Source: Blastococcus sp. LR1 (GTDB lineage: Bacteria > Actinomycetota > Actinomycetes > Mycobacteriales > Geodermatophilaceae). From it: a stretch of 64,000 nucleotides of DNA. The translations under genes were made by a program, and so were the position numbers. The notes beneath the pieces are model-generated. The model saw nothing but the letters and a program-made list of their open reading frames with translations. It had not been told where the DNA came from and searched no databases. Below, piece after piece: positions 1-7,769 of the stretch (position 1 is its first letter; each line of letters opens with the position of its first letter). Location: NCBI RefSeq assembly GCF_020166105.1, contig NZ_JAIUJY010000002.1, positions 62,001 through 126,000 on the forward strand, written 5' to 3'.

Positions 1-10
1 GGTCCGGCAG

Positions 11-958
11 GTGCTGCGCCGGGTCCTGATCGCGGCGATCGTCCTCGTCGTCGTCGTCCTCATCGTGTACATCGACCGCGACGGCTACGAGGACAGCCGC
101 GGCGACGAGATCTCGCTGCTGGACGCCACCTACTACGCCACCGTCACGCTCTCGACGACCGGCTACGGCGACATCACGCCGGTGACCGCCGAGGCCCGGC
201 TCATCAACATCCTGCTGATCACGCCCCTGCGGATCATGTTCCTGATCGTGCTCATCGGAACCACCCTCGAGGCGCTCACGGCGCGCTCGCGGGAGGAGTT
301 CCGCATCCGACGCTGGAGGTCCCGCGTGCGCCAGCACGTCATCGTGTGCGGCTACGGCACCAAGGGCCGCAGCGCCATCCGCTCGCTCATCGCCAACGGG
401 ACGCCGGCCGACAAGATCGTCGTCGTCGACCCCGAGCCCCGGGCGATCGAGGAGGCGAACTCCCTCGGGCTGACCGGCATCGTCGGCGACGCCGGCCGCA
501 CCGAGGTGCTCCGCCGCGCCGCCGTCGAGCGGGCCCGCGCGGTGATCGTGGCCGCCAACCGTGACGACGCCTCCGTGCTGATCACCCTGACCGTCCGCCA
601 GCTCAACCCGAGCGTGCCGATCACCACGTCGGTGCGCGAGGAGGAGAACGCGAACCTCCTCCGCCAGTCCGGCGCCGACACCGTCATCACGACCTCGGCG
701 ACGTCGGGCCGGCTGCTGGGCCTCTCGACCGATGCACCGCGCGTGGTCGCCGTCGTCGAGGACCTGGTCACCGGTGGCCAGGGTCTCGACCTGCACCAGC
801 GCCCGGTCACCGCCGACGAGGTCGGCCTCGGGCCGCGGCAGCTGCGCGACATCGTGCTGTCGGTGACCCGCAGCGGACGCACCCTGCGCTTCGACGACCA
901 GCTGATCGGCACGCTCCAGGCCGACGACGTCCTGGTGGTCGTGCGCTCCCACCCCTGA
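11..958 (+). CDS. Potassium channel with TrkA-N (RCK) domain, probably 5'-truncated by the window edge
   Basis: A membrane K+ channel subunit with a cytosolic nucleotide-binding regulatory domain. The N-terminal part has a hydrophobic helix, a pore loop with the selectivity filter TTGYGD (about residue 50), a second helix, and then an RCK/TrkA-N Rossmann domain starting HVIVCGYG (GxGxxG-type) near residue 110. A TrkA-C-like tail follows. The GTG at position 11 is the first start in the window, but the frame stays open to base 2. The true start could therefore lie upstream and add residues to the first helix. The two-TM plus RCK layout is that of Kch/MthK-like channels. Confidence 0.85.
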   Translation: MLRRVLIAAIVLVVVVLIVYIDRDGYEDSRGDEISLLDATYYATVTLSTTGYGDITPVTAEARLINILLITPLRIMFLIVLIGTTLEALTARSREEFRIRRWRSRVRQHVIVCGYGTKGRSAIRSLIANGTPADKIVVVDPEPRAIEEANSLGLTGIVGDAGRTEVLRRAAVERARAVIVAANRDDASVLITLTVRQLNPSVPITTSVREEENANLLRQSGADTVITTSATSGRLLGLSTDAPRVVAVVEDLVTGGQGLDLHQRPVTADEVGLGPRQLRDIVLSVTRSGRTLRFDDQLIGTLQADDVLVVVRSHP

Positions 959-1020
959 GTTGTCGCGCCGAGTGGGCCCCGGAGGGGTCCGCGCAGGCGC
1001 GACGCAGCGACTGACTCAGC

Positions 1021-2577
1021 TCAGCGCGGGGACGGCTCCTGGCCGCTGTGCGGTCCGGAGGACCGCAGGATCATGGTCCTCGTGGGCTCGTCGCGGCCGC
1101 GGAGCTCGACCTCGGCGTCGGGCATCCAGTGGTCGCGCTCGTCGGCGCCGGCGCTCATCACCGTGGTCTCGCTGGCCACCGCCCGCCCGGGGTGGTCCTT
1201 GGCCAGGTCGGTGAGCCGGGCGGCCTCGTTCACCGGGTCGCCGATGACCGTGTACTCCAGCCGGCTCGCCGCCCCGACCTGACCCGCCCACACCGGGCCG
1301 CAGGCCACACCCACGCCGACGTCGACCTCGCCGGCTTCCGACACCGCCGCGCAGATCCGCCGCGCAGCCCGCAGCGCCGCACCGAAGGGGTCCGGGTGGT
1401 CGGTCGGGGCGCCGAACACGCAGAGCGCGGCGTCGCCCTCGAACTTGTTCACCAGCCCGCCCTCGGTCTCGATGGTGTCGACGACGATCTCGAAGAAGCG
1501 GTTGAGCAGGCCGACCATCTGCTCCGGGCCGGTCCGGCGGACCAGCGAGGTCGAGCCGGCGATGTCGACGAAGAGCGCCGCGACGGTCCGCTCCTCTCCG
1601 CCGAGCGAGACGCCGGTGGCCAGCGCGCGCTGGGCCACCGTCGTCCCCACGTGCCGGCCGAACAGGTCGCGCATGCGCTCCCGTTCGGCGAGGCCGGCCG
1701 CCATGGCGTTGACGCCCTCCTGCAGCAGGCCGATCTCCCCGGCGTCGTCCACCAGGACGTCGACGTCGTAGTTCCCGGCGCCGACCCGCTGCACCGCGTC
1801 GCGCAGCTCCCGCAGCGGCTGCCCGACCGCACGGGCGATGAGCAGCGTGGCCAGCGCGCCGACGAGCAGCGCGACCACGACGAGGAAGACGACGGGGGCC
1901 TCCCCCGGTCCGCCCGGGTTGCTCGGGTCGACGAACAGCAGCACGACGCCGACCATCGGCACCCCGCTGGTCAGGCCCCAGGTGAGCAGCAGACGGATCC
2001 GCACACCGAGCGCCAGGACGCCCTTGGGCGGGTGCTCGGCCAGCGCGCGGGCGGTGACGGCGCGGGCCGCCCAGGCGACGAGCAGGTAGGTGACGCCGGC
2101 GGTGGCGACGCCACCGAGGAACACCGCGACCCCGATCCGCCACCCCACGCGCGGGTCGGGGAAGGCGAAGGCCGACACCACGCCCATGAGGACGGCGCCG
2201 ATGAACCACACGCTGCCGGCGATGGACGCCGTGTCCAGCGGCAGCCGCAGCGCGCGCGACGCCTCCTCGCTCGTCGGGGGACGGGCGGCCGTCAGCCAGT
2301 GGTTGGTGGCCGCCTGGCGACGGAGCCCGGCGACGGCGCCCAGCGGAAAGGCGAGCACGAGGTAGCCGGCGGTGGCCCAGAGGACGGTGGCCCGCCCGGT
2401 GTTGCCGCTGCCGTCCTCGACGCCGATGAGCAGCAGGACGACGGTGCCGACGCCGATCATGTTGGCCACGATCACCACGGACACGATCAGCGGTACGGCC
2501 AGCCGTCCGCCGGGCATCCACCCGCGGTCGGTGAACCGGCGCCAGAGGCTGGGCCTGGCGGCGTCGGGGGTCGTCAC
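1021..2577 (-). CDS. Membrane class III adenylate/guanylate cyclase with HAMP domain
   Basis: A 518-residue protein. The N-terminal half has about six hydrophobic helices, followed by a HAMP linker (ARAVGQPLRELRDAVQRVG). The C-terminal catalytic domain shows the first metal Asp in FVDIAGSTSL, the second in NKFEGDAALCVFG with a Lys typical of adenylate specificity, the substrate Asp in IGDPVNEAARL and the transition-state Asn/Arg of the same motif. This architecture matches the mycobacterial Rv1318c/Rv3645 group, which makes cAMP from ATP at the inner face of the membrane. The start is GTG at 2577. It stands alone downstream of the metQ terminator, so it probably has its own promoter. Confidence 0.9.
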   Translation of the reverse strand: MTTPDAARPSLWRRFTDRGWMPGGRLAVPLIVSVVIVANMIGVGTVVLLLIGVEDGSGNTGRATVLWATAGYLVLAFPLGAVAGLRRQAATNHWLTAARPPTSEEASRALRLPLDTASIAGSVWFIGAVLMGVVSAFAFPDPRVGWRIGVAVFLGGVATAGVTYLLVAWAARAVTARALAEHPPKGVLALGVRIRLLLTWGLTSGVPMVGVVLLFVDPSNPGGPGEAPVVFLVVVALLVGALATLLIARAVGQPLRELRDAVQRVGAGNYDVDVLVDDAGEIGLLQEGVNAMAAGLAERERMRDLFGRHVGTTVAQRALATGVSLGGEERTVAALFVDIAGSTSLVRRTGPEQMVGLLNRFFEIVVDTIETEGGLVNKFEGDAALCVFGAPTDHPDPFGAALRAARRICAAVSEAGEVDVGVGVACGPVWAGQVGAASRLEYTVIGDPVNEAARLTDLAKDHPGRAVASETTVMSAGADERDHWMPDAEVELRGRDEPTRTMILRSSGPHSGQEPSPR

Positions 2578-2684
2578 GACGGGACCAACGAGCCTCGGGG
2601 CCGATCGGTCTGCGGAGTCACCCGATCATGATCGTCGACCGAAGCCCCGGGCGCTGCCCGGCTCACCCGGACGGCGGAGGGAGA

Positions 2685-2714
2685 GCACGAGAGCCCCGGC
2701 CGGGGCTCTCGTGC
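2685..2714 (-). terminator. Perfect 30-nt palindrome after metQ
   Basis: A 15-bp arm GCACGAGAGCCCCGG is followed immediately by its exact reverse complement, 7 nt past the metQ stop. There is no T-run, as is common in high-GC actinobacteria. The same GAGAGCCCCGG core recurs in the ssrA terminator at 5539-5570. Confidence 0.8.
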
Positions 2715-2721
2715 GGATGGC

Positions 2722-3540
2722 TCAGAAGGCGGCGAGAACCGCACCCTCGTAGGTGTCCTCGATGAACTGGCGGACCTCGTCGGAGTGCAGCAGCTCCTCG
2801 AGCTGCTGGATCCGCTCGTCGTCCTCGTCACCGGTCCGCACCACCAGCAGGTTGGCGTTGGGGTTGCCCTCGCCCTCCTCCAGCGCCAGGGCGTCCTCGG
2901 CGGGCACCAGGTCGGCCTCGATGGCGTAGTTGCCGTTGATCACCGCGATGTCGACGTCGGCGAGCGAGCGGGGCACCTGCGCGGCCTCGACCTCGGAGAT
3001 CTCCAGGTTCTTGGGGTTCTCCTCGATGTCCAGCGACGTCGGGGCGGTGTCCCCGGTGTCGGCGAGGGTGATCAGCTCGTTGGCCTCGAGCAGCCGCAGC
3101 GCCCGGGCGGCGTTGGTCGGGTCGTTGGGGATGGCGACCGTCGCGCCGTCGGCCAGGTCCGCGAGGTCGGTCAGGGTCTCCGCGTAGATGCCGAGGGGCT
3201 CGATGTGCACCGGCTCCAGCGCCTGGAAGTCGTAGCCGGCGCTCTCCTCCTGCTGCTCCAGGTAGGGGATGGTCTGGAAGTAGTTGGCGTCCAGCGAGCC
3301 GTCGTCCAGCGCCACGTTGGGCTGGATGTAGTCGGTGAACTCCTTGATCTCCAGGTCCAGGCCGGCGTCCTCGGCGAGGTTCTCGTCGATGAAGCGCAGG
3401 ATCTCGGCGTGCGGCACCGGGGAGGCGCCCACCCGCAGCGGCTCGTCGGCGCCCGACAGCTCGGCGTCACCGCCGCCGCAGGCGGCGAGCATCGCCGTCA
3501 TCGCCGTGGCGGCCAGGACGGCAGGGAAACGGGTGCGCAT
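2722..3540 (-). CDS. metQ: Methionine ABC transporter substrate-binding lipoprotein (NlpA/MetQ family)
   Basis: A 272-residue NlpA-family lipoprotein that binds methionine outside the membrane and delivers it to MetI/MetN. The start at 3540 was chosen because GAGGAG lies just upstream and the product then begins with a clean lipoprotein signal, MRTRFPAVLAATAMTAMLAAC, with lipobox LAAC. A longer open frame upstream to 3639 has no such signal and overlaps metI. The family signatures RVGASPVPHAEILRF and the tail SDEVRQFIEDTYEGAVLAAF are clear. It is the last gene of metN-metI-metQ and is followed by a perfect palindromic terminator. Confidence 0.92.
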   Translation of the reverse strand: MRTRFPAVLAATAMTAMLAACGGGDAELSGADEPLRVGASPVPHAEILRFIDENLAEDAGLDLEIKEFTDYIQPNVALDDGSLDANYFQTIPYLEQQEESAGYDFQALEPVHIEPLGIYAETLTDLADLADGATVAIPNDPTNAARALRLLEANELITLADTGDTAPTSLDIEENPKNLEISEVEAAQVPRSLADVDIAVINGNYAIEADLVPAEDALALEEGEGNPNANLLVVRTGDEDDERIQQLEELLHSDEVRQFIEDTYEGAVLAAF

Positions 3541-3596
3541 GGTGGAACTTCTCCTCGTGGATGGTGCGGGTTCGGTGGTGCGGTCCGGTAGGGCGA

Positions 3597-4256
3597 TCAG
3601 GCGTGCGAGAGCGAGCGGGCCCAGCGGTCGCCGGCCCACTGCAGGGCCTGGACGACGACGAGCAGCAGCACGACGGTCGCCAGGGTGATGTCAGTGCGGA
3701 ACTGCTGGTAGCCGAAGCGGATGGCGAAGTCGCCCAGTCCCCCGCCGCCGACCGCACCGGCCATGGCCGAGTAGCTGATCAGCGCGACGACGGTGACGGT
3801 GACCCCCGCGACCAGCGACGGAAGGGCCTCCGGCAGCAGCACGGTGCGGACGACGTCACGGCGCCGGGCGCCCATCGACAGCGCCGCCTCGACCTTGCCC
3901 CCGGCGACCTCGCGGAGGCTGGTCTCCACCAGCCGGGCGAGGAACGGGATCGCGCCGATGGTCAGCGGCACGATCGCGGCGGTGGAGCCGATCGTCGTCC
4001 CCACGATTCCTCGGGTGACCGGGGCGACCAGGACCAGCAGGATGATGAACGGCAGGGCGCGGCCGAGGTTGACGACCAGACCCAGGAGCCGGTTCAGGAG
4101 GGGCCGGGGAGCGAGCCCGGCCGGGGCGGTGACGGTGAGCAGCACGCCCAGCGGGATGCCGAGGAGCACGGTCAGCAGGGCCGCGATCCCCACCATGTAG
4201 AGGGTCTCCCCGGTGGCGTCGAGCAGCTGCGGATAGATGCGGTTCCAGTCGCTCAT
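3597..4256 (-). CDS. metI: Methionine ABC transporter permease MetI
   Basis: A 219-residue permease of the MetNIQ transporter with about five transmembrane helices. The EAA-type loop that contacts the ATPase is visible as EAALSMGARRRDVVRTVLLPEALPS. The ATG at 4256 overlaps the metN stop as ATGA, so the two are probably translationally coupled. metQ begins about 57 nt downstream. Confidence 0.92.
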   Translation of the reverse strand: MSDWNRIYPQLLDATGETLYMVGIAALLTVLLGIPLGVLLTVTAPAGLAPRPLLNRLLGLVVNLGRALPFIILLVLVAPVTRGIVGTTIGSTAAIVPLTIGAIPFLARLVETSLREVAGGKVEAALSMGARRRDVVRTVLLPEALPSLVAGVTVTVVALISYSAMAGAVGGGGLGDFAIRFGYQQFRTDITLATVVLLLVVVQALQWAGDRWARSLSHA

Positions 4257-5263
4257 CGGTCCACTCCCGCGGTCACGCGCTCGACGAGGACGCCGTCGGC
4301 GCGCAGGCGCTGCACGGCGTCGTCCAGGCCCTCCACTCCCCCGGTGACCCGCAGCAGCAGCCGGCCGTAGCGGCCGCCGGCGACGGTCTCCACCGAGCCG
4401 CCGGCGATCTCAACGGCCAGGCCCAGCTTCCCGATGAGCGTCTGCAGGACGACGGTCTCCGGCGTGCGGTCGGTGACGGTGACCCGCAGCAGCGCACCGC
4501 CGTGACCGGCTCCGGCGTCGGCCACCGGCGCGGGGAGCAGGGCGTCGCTCAGCGGTGAGCGCTCCCGGGTGAGGACGTCGGCCAGCCGGCCGCTGTCCAC
4601 CACGCGCCCCCGGTCGAGCAGCACGGCGCTGTCGCAGACGGCCTTCACGACCGCCATCTCGTGGGTGATCAGCAGGACGGTGAGGCCGAGCTCGTCGCGC
4701 ACCCGGCGCAGCAGCGCCAGCACGCCGGCGGTGCTGGCCTGGTCGAGCGCCGAGGTGGCCTCGTCGCAGAGCAGGACGTTCGGGCGGACGGCGAGCGCGC
4801 GGGCGATCGCCACGCGCTGCTTCTGCCCGCCGGAGAGCTGGGCGGGCCGGGCGTCCGCGCGGTCACCGAGGCCGACGAGGTCCAGCAGCTCGGTGGCGCG
4901 GCTGCGGCGCTCCGCGCGGCCGACGCCGGCCAGCTCCAGCGGGTGCTCGACGTTGCCGGCGGCGGTGCGCGAGTCGAGCAGCTCGAAGTGCTGGAACACC
5001 ATGCCGATGGAGCGGCGGGCCTTGCGGACCTCGTCGGCGGGCAGCTCGGTGAGCACCCGGCCGTCGACGGTGACCGAGCCCGACGTCGGTCGCTCGAGCA
5101 GGTTCACCAGCCGGACCAGCGTGCTCTTGCCCGAGCCGCTGGGACCCACGACGCCGGCGAACTCGCCGCGCTCCACGCTCAGGCTGACGCCGTCGACGGC
5201 GACGACCTCGCCGGCCCGGCCCCGGGCGGGGAAGACCTTGCGGACGTCCTTCAGCTCGATCAC
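4253..5263 (-). CDS. metN: Methionine ABC transporter ATP-binding protein MetN
   Basis: A 336-residue ATPase that energises methionine uptake. It has Walker A GPSGSGKST, signature LSGGQKQR, Walker B VLLCDEAT and the H-loop in LLITHEMAV. A C-terminal ACT-like NIL domain, about the last 85 residues, is the MetN regulatory domain that binds methionine in trans-inhibition. The GTG at 5263 was preferred because it gives the canonical VIELKDVRKVF beginning. An upstream in-frame extension runs through riboswitch sequence. The start codon overlaps the stop of a 20-codon leader ORF as GTGA. Confidence 0.93.
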   Translation of the reverse strand: MIELKDVRKVFPARGRAGEVVAVDGVSLSVERGEFAGVVGPSGSGKSTLVRLVNLLERPTSGSVTVDGRVLTELPADEVRKARRSIGMVFQHFELLDSRTAAGNVEHPLELAGVGRAERRSRATELLDLVGLGDRADARPAQLSGGQKQRVAIARALAVRPNVLLCDEATSALDQASTAGVLALLRRVRDELGLTVLLITHEMAVVKAVCDSAVLLDRGRVVDSGRLADVLTRERSPLSDALLPAPVADAGAGHGGALLRVTVTDRTPETVVLQTLIGKLGLAVEIAGGSVETVAGGRYGRLLLRVTGGVEGLDDAVQRLRADGVLVERVTAGVDR

Positions 5264-5322
5264 GCGGTCGTCCTCGAGGTGCGCGTGACAGCGAGCGTCA
5301 GCGACACACGGCTGTGCCGCAT
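5260..5322 (-). CDS. 20-codon leader ORF coupled to metN
   Basis: The ORF encodes MRHSRVSLTLAVTRTSRTTA. It is preceded by a strong Shine-Dalgarno GGAGG (5329-5333), and its TGA overlaps the metN GTG. The SD lies in the 3' strand of the riboswitch P1 stem. Ribosomes loaded here would reach metN by termination-reinitiation. The peptide has no methionine run, so it does not look like an attenuator peptide. Its role is inferred from position only. Confidence 0.6.
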   Translation of the reverse strand: MRHSRVSLTLAVTRTSRTTA

Positions 5323-5331
5323 GGTGTTCCT

Positions 5332-5420
5332 CCATCGGTCCTGGCAGTAGCACCCGCGCCCGCCGATGCGGGGGGTTGCTGCGACGTCGACGAGCCAGGT
5401 CTCTCAGTCGCTCCGGATGG
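5332..5420 (-). ncRNA. SAM riboswitch (SAM-I/S-box type) controlling metNIQ
   Basis: Read on the minus strand, the S-box landmarks appear in order: GAGCGACTGAGAGACCTGGC, then GCAACC, a G/C-rich P3-like hairpin, and GGTGCTACTGCC. P1 can form from CCATCCGG (5413-5420) and CCGATGG (5332-5338) with one bulged C. The 3' strand of P1 shares bases with the leader ORF Shine-Dalgarno at 5329-5333. SAM binding should stabilise P1 and hide the ribosome site, which points to translational repression when SAM is abundant. This is known behaviour for the class; the pairing is drawn by eye. Confidence 0.88.
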
Positions 5421-5538
5421 TTGCGGGAGCGATTCTACGGAGCGCGACGGCGGCTCGCCGCGCGGGAGCTGCGAGTTCGCTCACGCACGGGCTGTCGGCG
5501 AACCGGAGGTCGGCGAACGCCGACGTGGCCCGGACGCA

Positions 5539-5570
5539 CGAGAGCCCCGGTCAGCCGACCGGGGCTCTCG
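5539..5570 (-). terminator. ssrA terminator hairpin
   Basis: A perfect 14-bp stem, CGAGAGCCCCGGTC with loop AGCC and the exact complement. It lies 13 nt beyond the encoded CCA end of tmRNA and upstream of the metN riboswitch, so it insulates the two units. There is no T-run. Confidence 0.85.
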
Positions 5571-5583
5571 CACGCAACAGGGG

Positions 5584-5959
5584 TGGTGGAGGTGGCGGGA
5601 ATCGAACCCGCGTCCTTCGACGTACGACCAGGGCTTCTCCGAGCGCAGTTCGCATTGCCTCTGCTCGACCCCGTCGATCATGCGAACAAGTCGACGTGAC
5701 GGGCCCAGTCACTGTTTGATGTCCCGCACGTACCCGCGACCGGTACGTGCAGTGAGTCATCTAGCTGATGCCAGGATCCGGGCCGATGACGAACCCGGGC
5801 TGACAGACTCGCCTAGCTGCCGTCAGGCAGCGAGAGCGAAGTCGCGCTGATTGGAATCGGCGCTTGTGTGTTTTGCAACGCGTGGTTAACGAGCTCATCG
5901 TTGCCTTCCTCGGCTCGCTTCCCCTGGTCACCCGACCGAAGTCGAGACCAATCACCCCC
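5584..5959 (-). ncRNA. ssrA: Transfer-messenger RNA (tmRNA)
   Basis: The 3' tRNA-like end is explicit: GGTTCGATTCCCGCC (T arm) then CACCTCCACCA, with CCA encoded. The 5' end GGGGGTGATTGGTCTCGAC pairs with CACCTCC to close the acceptor stem. The tag reading frame reads (A)KHTSADSNQRDFALAA and stops at TGA; the FALAA end is the usual ClpXP/ClpAP degron. A stem-forming CTGACGGCAGCTAG region follows the tag stop. The RNA rescues stalled ribosomes together with SmpB, encoded here at 21493-21969. Confidence 0.96.
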
Positions 5960-5996
5960 TGTGTAGTTGTGCAGACAGCCTAACGGCACGCGCCAG

Positions 5997-7769
5997 TCAG
6001 GTGTTCCCTCCGCTCCCCGGTTCGCGTGGCGCGCCGCGGCGCAGCCCGCTGGCCCGCACCACCTGCCGGGCGACGGCTGCCCGCACCGACTCCTCGGTGC
6101 CGACGACCCGCACGCGACGCCGGGCGCGCGTGACCCCGGTGTAGAGCAGCTCCCGGGTCAGCAGCGGCGAGGACGCCGGCGGCAGCAGCACCGTCACCTC
6201 GTCGAACTGGCTGCCCTGGCTGCGGTGCACGGTCAGCGCGTGCGCGGGGCCGGCCGAGGACAGCCGGGAGAGCGGGACGAGATCCGGCTCCTGCCCCCGG
6301 AGGAACGCCGCCCGAAGCCCGTCGGGCGTCCGGACGACGACGCCGGTGTCGCCGTTCCACAGCGAGTTCTCGTAGTCGTTGGCGGTGACCAGGAGCGGCA
6401 GCCCGGGCGACCACTCCCCCGGCATCGCGCCGGTGAGCCGGCCGATCCGGTCGTTCCACACCGAGACTCCGAAGGGCCCGTGCCGGTGGGCGCAGAGCAG
6501 CCGGTGCCGACCGAGCAGCGCCAGGCACTCGGCGGCGTCCCCGCGCTCGGCGGCCGCCTGCATCTTCCCGGCCACCGCGCCGATCCGCTCGTCCAGGGCC
6601 TCGGTCCGGGGGTCGAGCACGAGCCCCTCCCCCGACTCGAGCAGCTCCAGGACGAGATCGGCGTCGCCGGTCCGCACCGCCTCCGCGAGCCCGGCGATCG
6701 CCGGGCCGTAGCGCTGGGACACCCGCAGCCGGACGACGCCGTTGCGCAGCTGGCGGCGTGCTTCGTCGTCGAGTTCCGCGCCGTCGGCGGTCGCCTCGGC
6801 GGGAACCGTCGCCTCCGCCGCCGGGGGCGCGGGGCGGTGGACGAGGTCGCTGAGCACCGCGCCCGCGTCGACGGGGGTGAGCTGGTCGGGGTCGCCGACC
6901 AGGACCAGCCGCGTCGTCGGCCGCAGCGCCTCCAGCAGCCGGGCCATCATCGTCAGCGAGACCATCGAGGACTCGTCGACCACGACCACGTCGAAGGGCA
7001 GCCGGTTGCTGGCGTCGTGCCGGAACCGGCTGTTGCTGCCGGGCCGCCAGCCGAGCAGCCGGTGCAGCGTCGAGGCGGTGAGGTCCAGCGGCAGCCCGAC
7101 CGCAGCTGCCTGCTCGAGGACCGACTCCTGGAGGCGGGCGGCGGCCTTGCCGGTCGGCGCGGCGAGCGCGATGCGCGGCCGCGGGCCGGGCTGGTCGAGC
7201 AGCAGCTTGAGCAGCCGGGCGACCGTGTGCGTCTTGCCCGTGCCGGGTCCGCCGGTGATGACGCTGACCCAGCGGCCCGCGGCCACAGCCGTCGCGAACC
7301 GCTGCAGGTCCGGCGCCGGACCGTCGAACAGTGTCGACAACGCTGCCAGGTCCACCGGCGGGGCCGGGCGGGCCGCTCGCTCGTCGAGCTCCCGGCGGAC
7401 CAGCTGCTCCTGCTGCCAGTAGCGGTCCAGGTAGAGCAGGCCGTCGACCAGGCGCAGCGGCCGCCACGGGGCGTCGGCTCCGACGGCGACCAGGGGGCTG
7501 TCGTCGAGGGCGGACCAGTCCTGCGGCCAGGTCAGCTCGACCGGGGGCGCGTCCTCGTCGGGCACCACCGAGTCCGCGACGGTAGCCAGCTCCACGCACA
7601 CCGATCCGGCGCGCACGCCGCGCACCGCGAGCGCCGCCGCCAGGAGCACCGGCTCCCGCTCCTCCCCGCCGAGCCGGGCGAGCCGCAGCGCGACGTGCAC
7701 GTCGGCGGCGGTCAGCACCCCGGCGACGGCGAACTCCCGCAGCAGGCCCTCGGCTCGCACCGGGATCAC
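5997..7769 (-). CDS. recD: Exodeoxyribonuclease V subunit RecD, 5'-3' helicase
   Basis: A 590-residue SF1B helicase of the RecBCD double-strand-break repair machine. It shows Walker A GGPGTGKTHT, motif II VVVDESSM, motif III-like LVLVGDPDQL, and the C-terminal ALTVHRSQGSQFDEV and ELLYTGVTRARRRVRVVG motifs. The start is placed at GTG 7769 (VIPVRAEGLLREF), which overlaps the recB stop as GTGA. The open frame continues upstream only as a shadow of recB. It ends 38 nt from the ssrA 5' end and is the last gene of recC-recB-recD. Confidence 0.93.
   Translation of the reverse strand: MIPVRAEGLLREFAVAGVLTAADVHVALRLARLGGEEREPVLLAAALAVRGVRAGSVCVELATVADSVVPDEDAPPVELTWPQDWSALDDSPLVAVGADAPWRPLRLVDGLLYLDRYWQQEQLVRRELDERAARPAPPVDLAALSTLFDGPAPDLQRFATAVAAGRWVSVITGGPGTGKTHTVARLLKLLLDQPGPRPRIALAAPTGKAAARLQESVLEQAAAVGLPLDLTASTLHRLLGWRPGSNSRFRHDASNRLPFDVVVVDESSMVSLTMMARLLEALRPTTRLVLVGDPDQLTPVDAGAVLSDLVHRPAPPAAEATVPAEATADGAELDDEARRQLRNGVVRLRVSQRYGPAIAGLAEAVRTGDADLVLELLESGEGLVLDPRTEALDERIGAVAGKMQAAAERGDAAECLALLGRHRLLCAHRHGPFGVSVWNDRIGRLTGAMPGEWSPGLPLLVTANDYENSLWNGDTGVVVRTPDGLRAAFLRGQEPDLVPLSRLSSAGPAHALTVHRSQGSQFDEVTVLLPPASSPLLTRELLYTGVTRARRRVRVVGTEESVRAAVARQVVRASGLRRGAPREPGSGGNT

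Noticed and set aside
3541-3639. Upstream extension of metQ to 3639
   Set aside because: It overlaps the metI end, lacks a ribosome site and would bury the lipoprotein signal.
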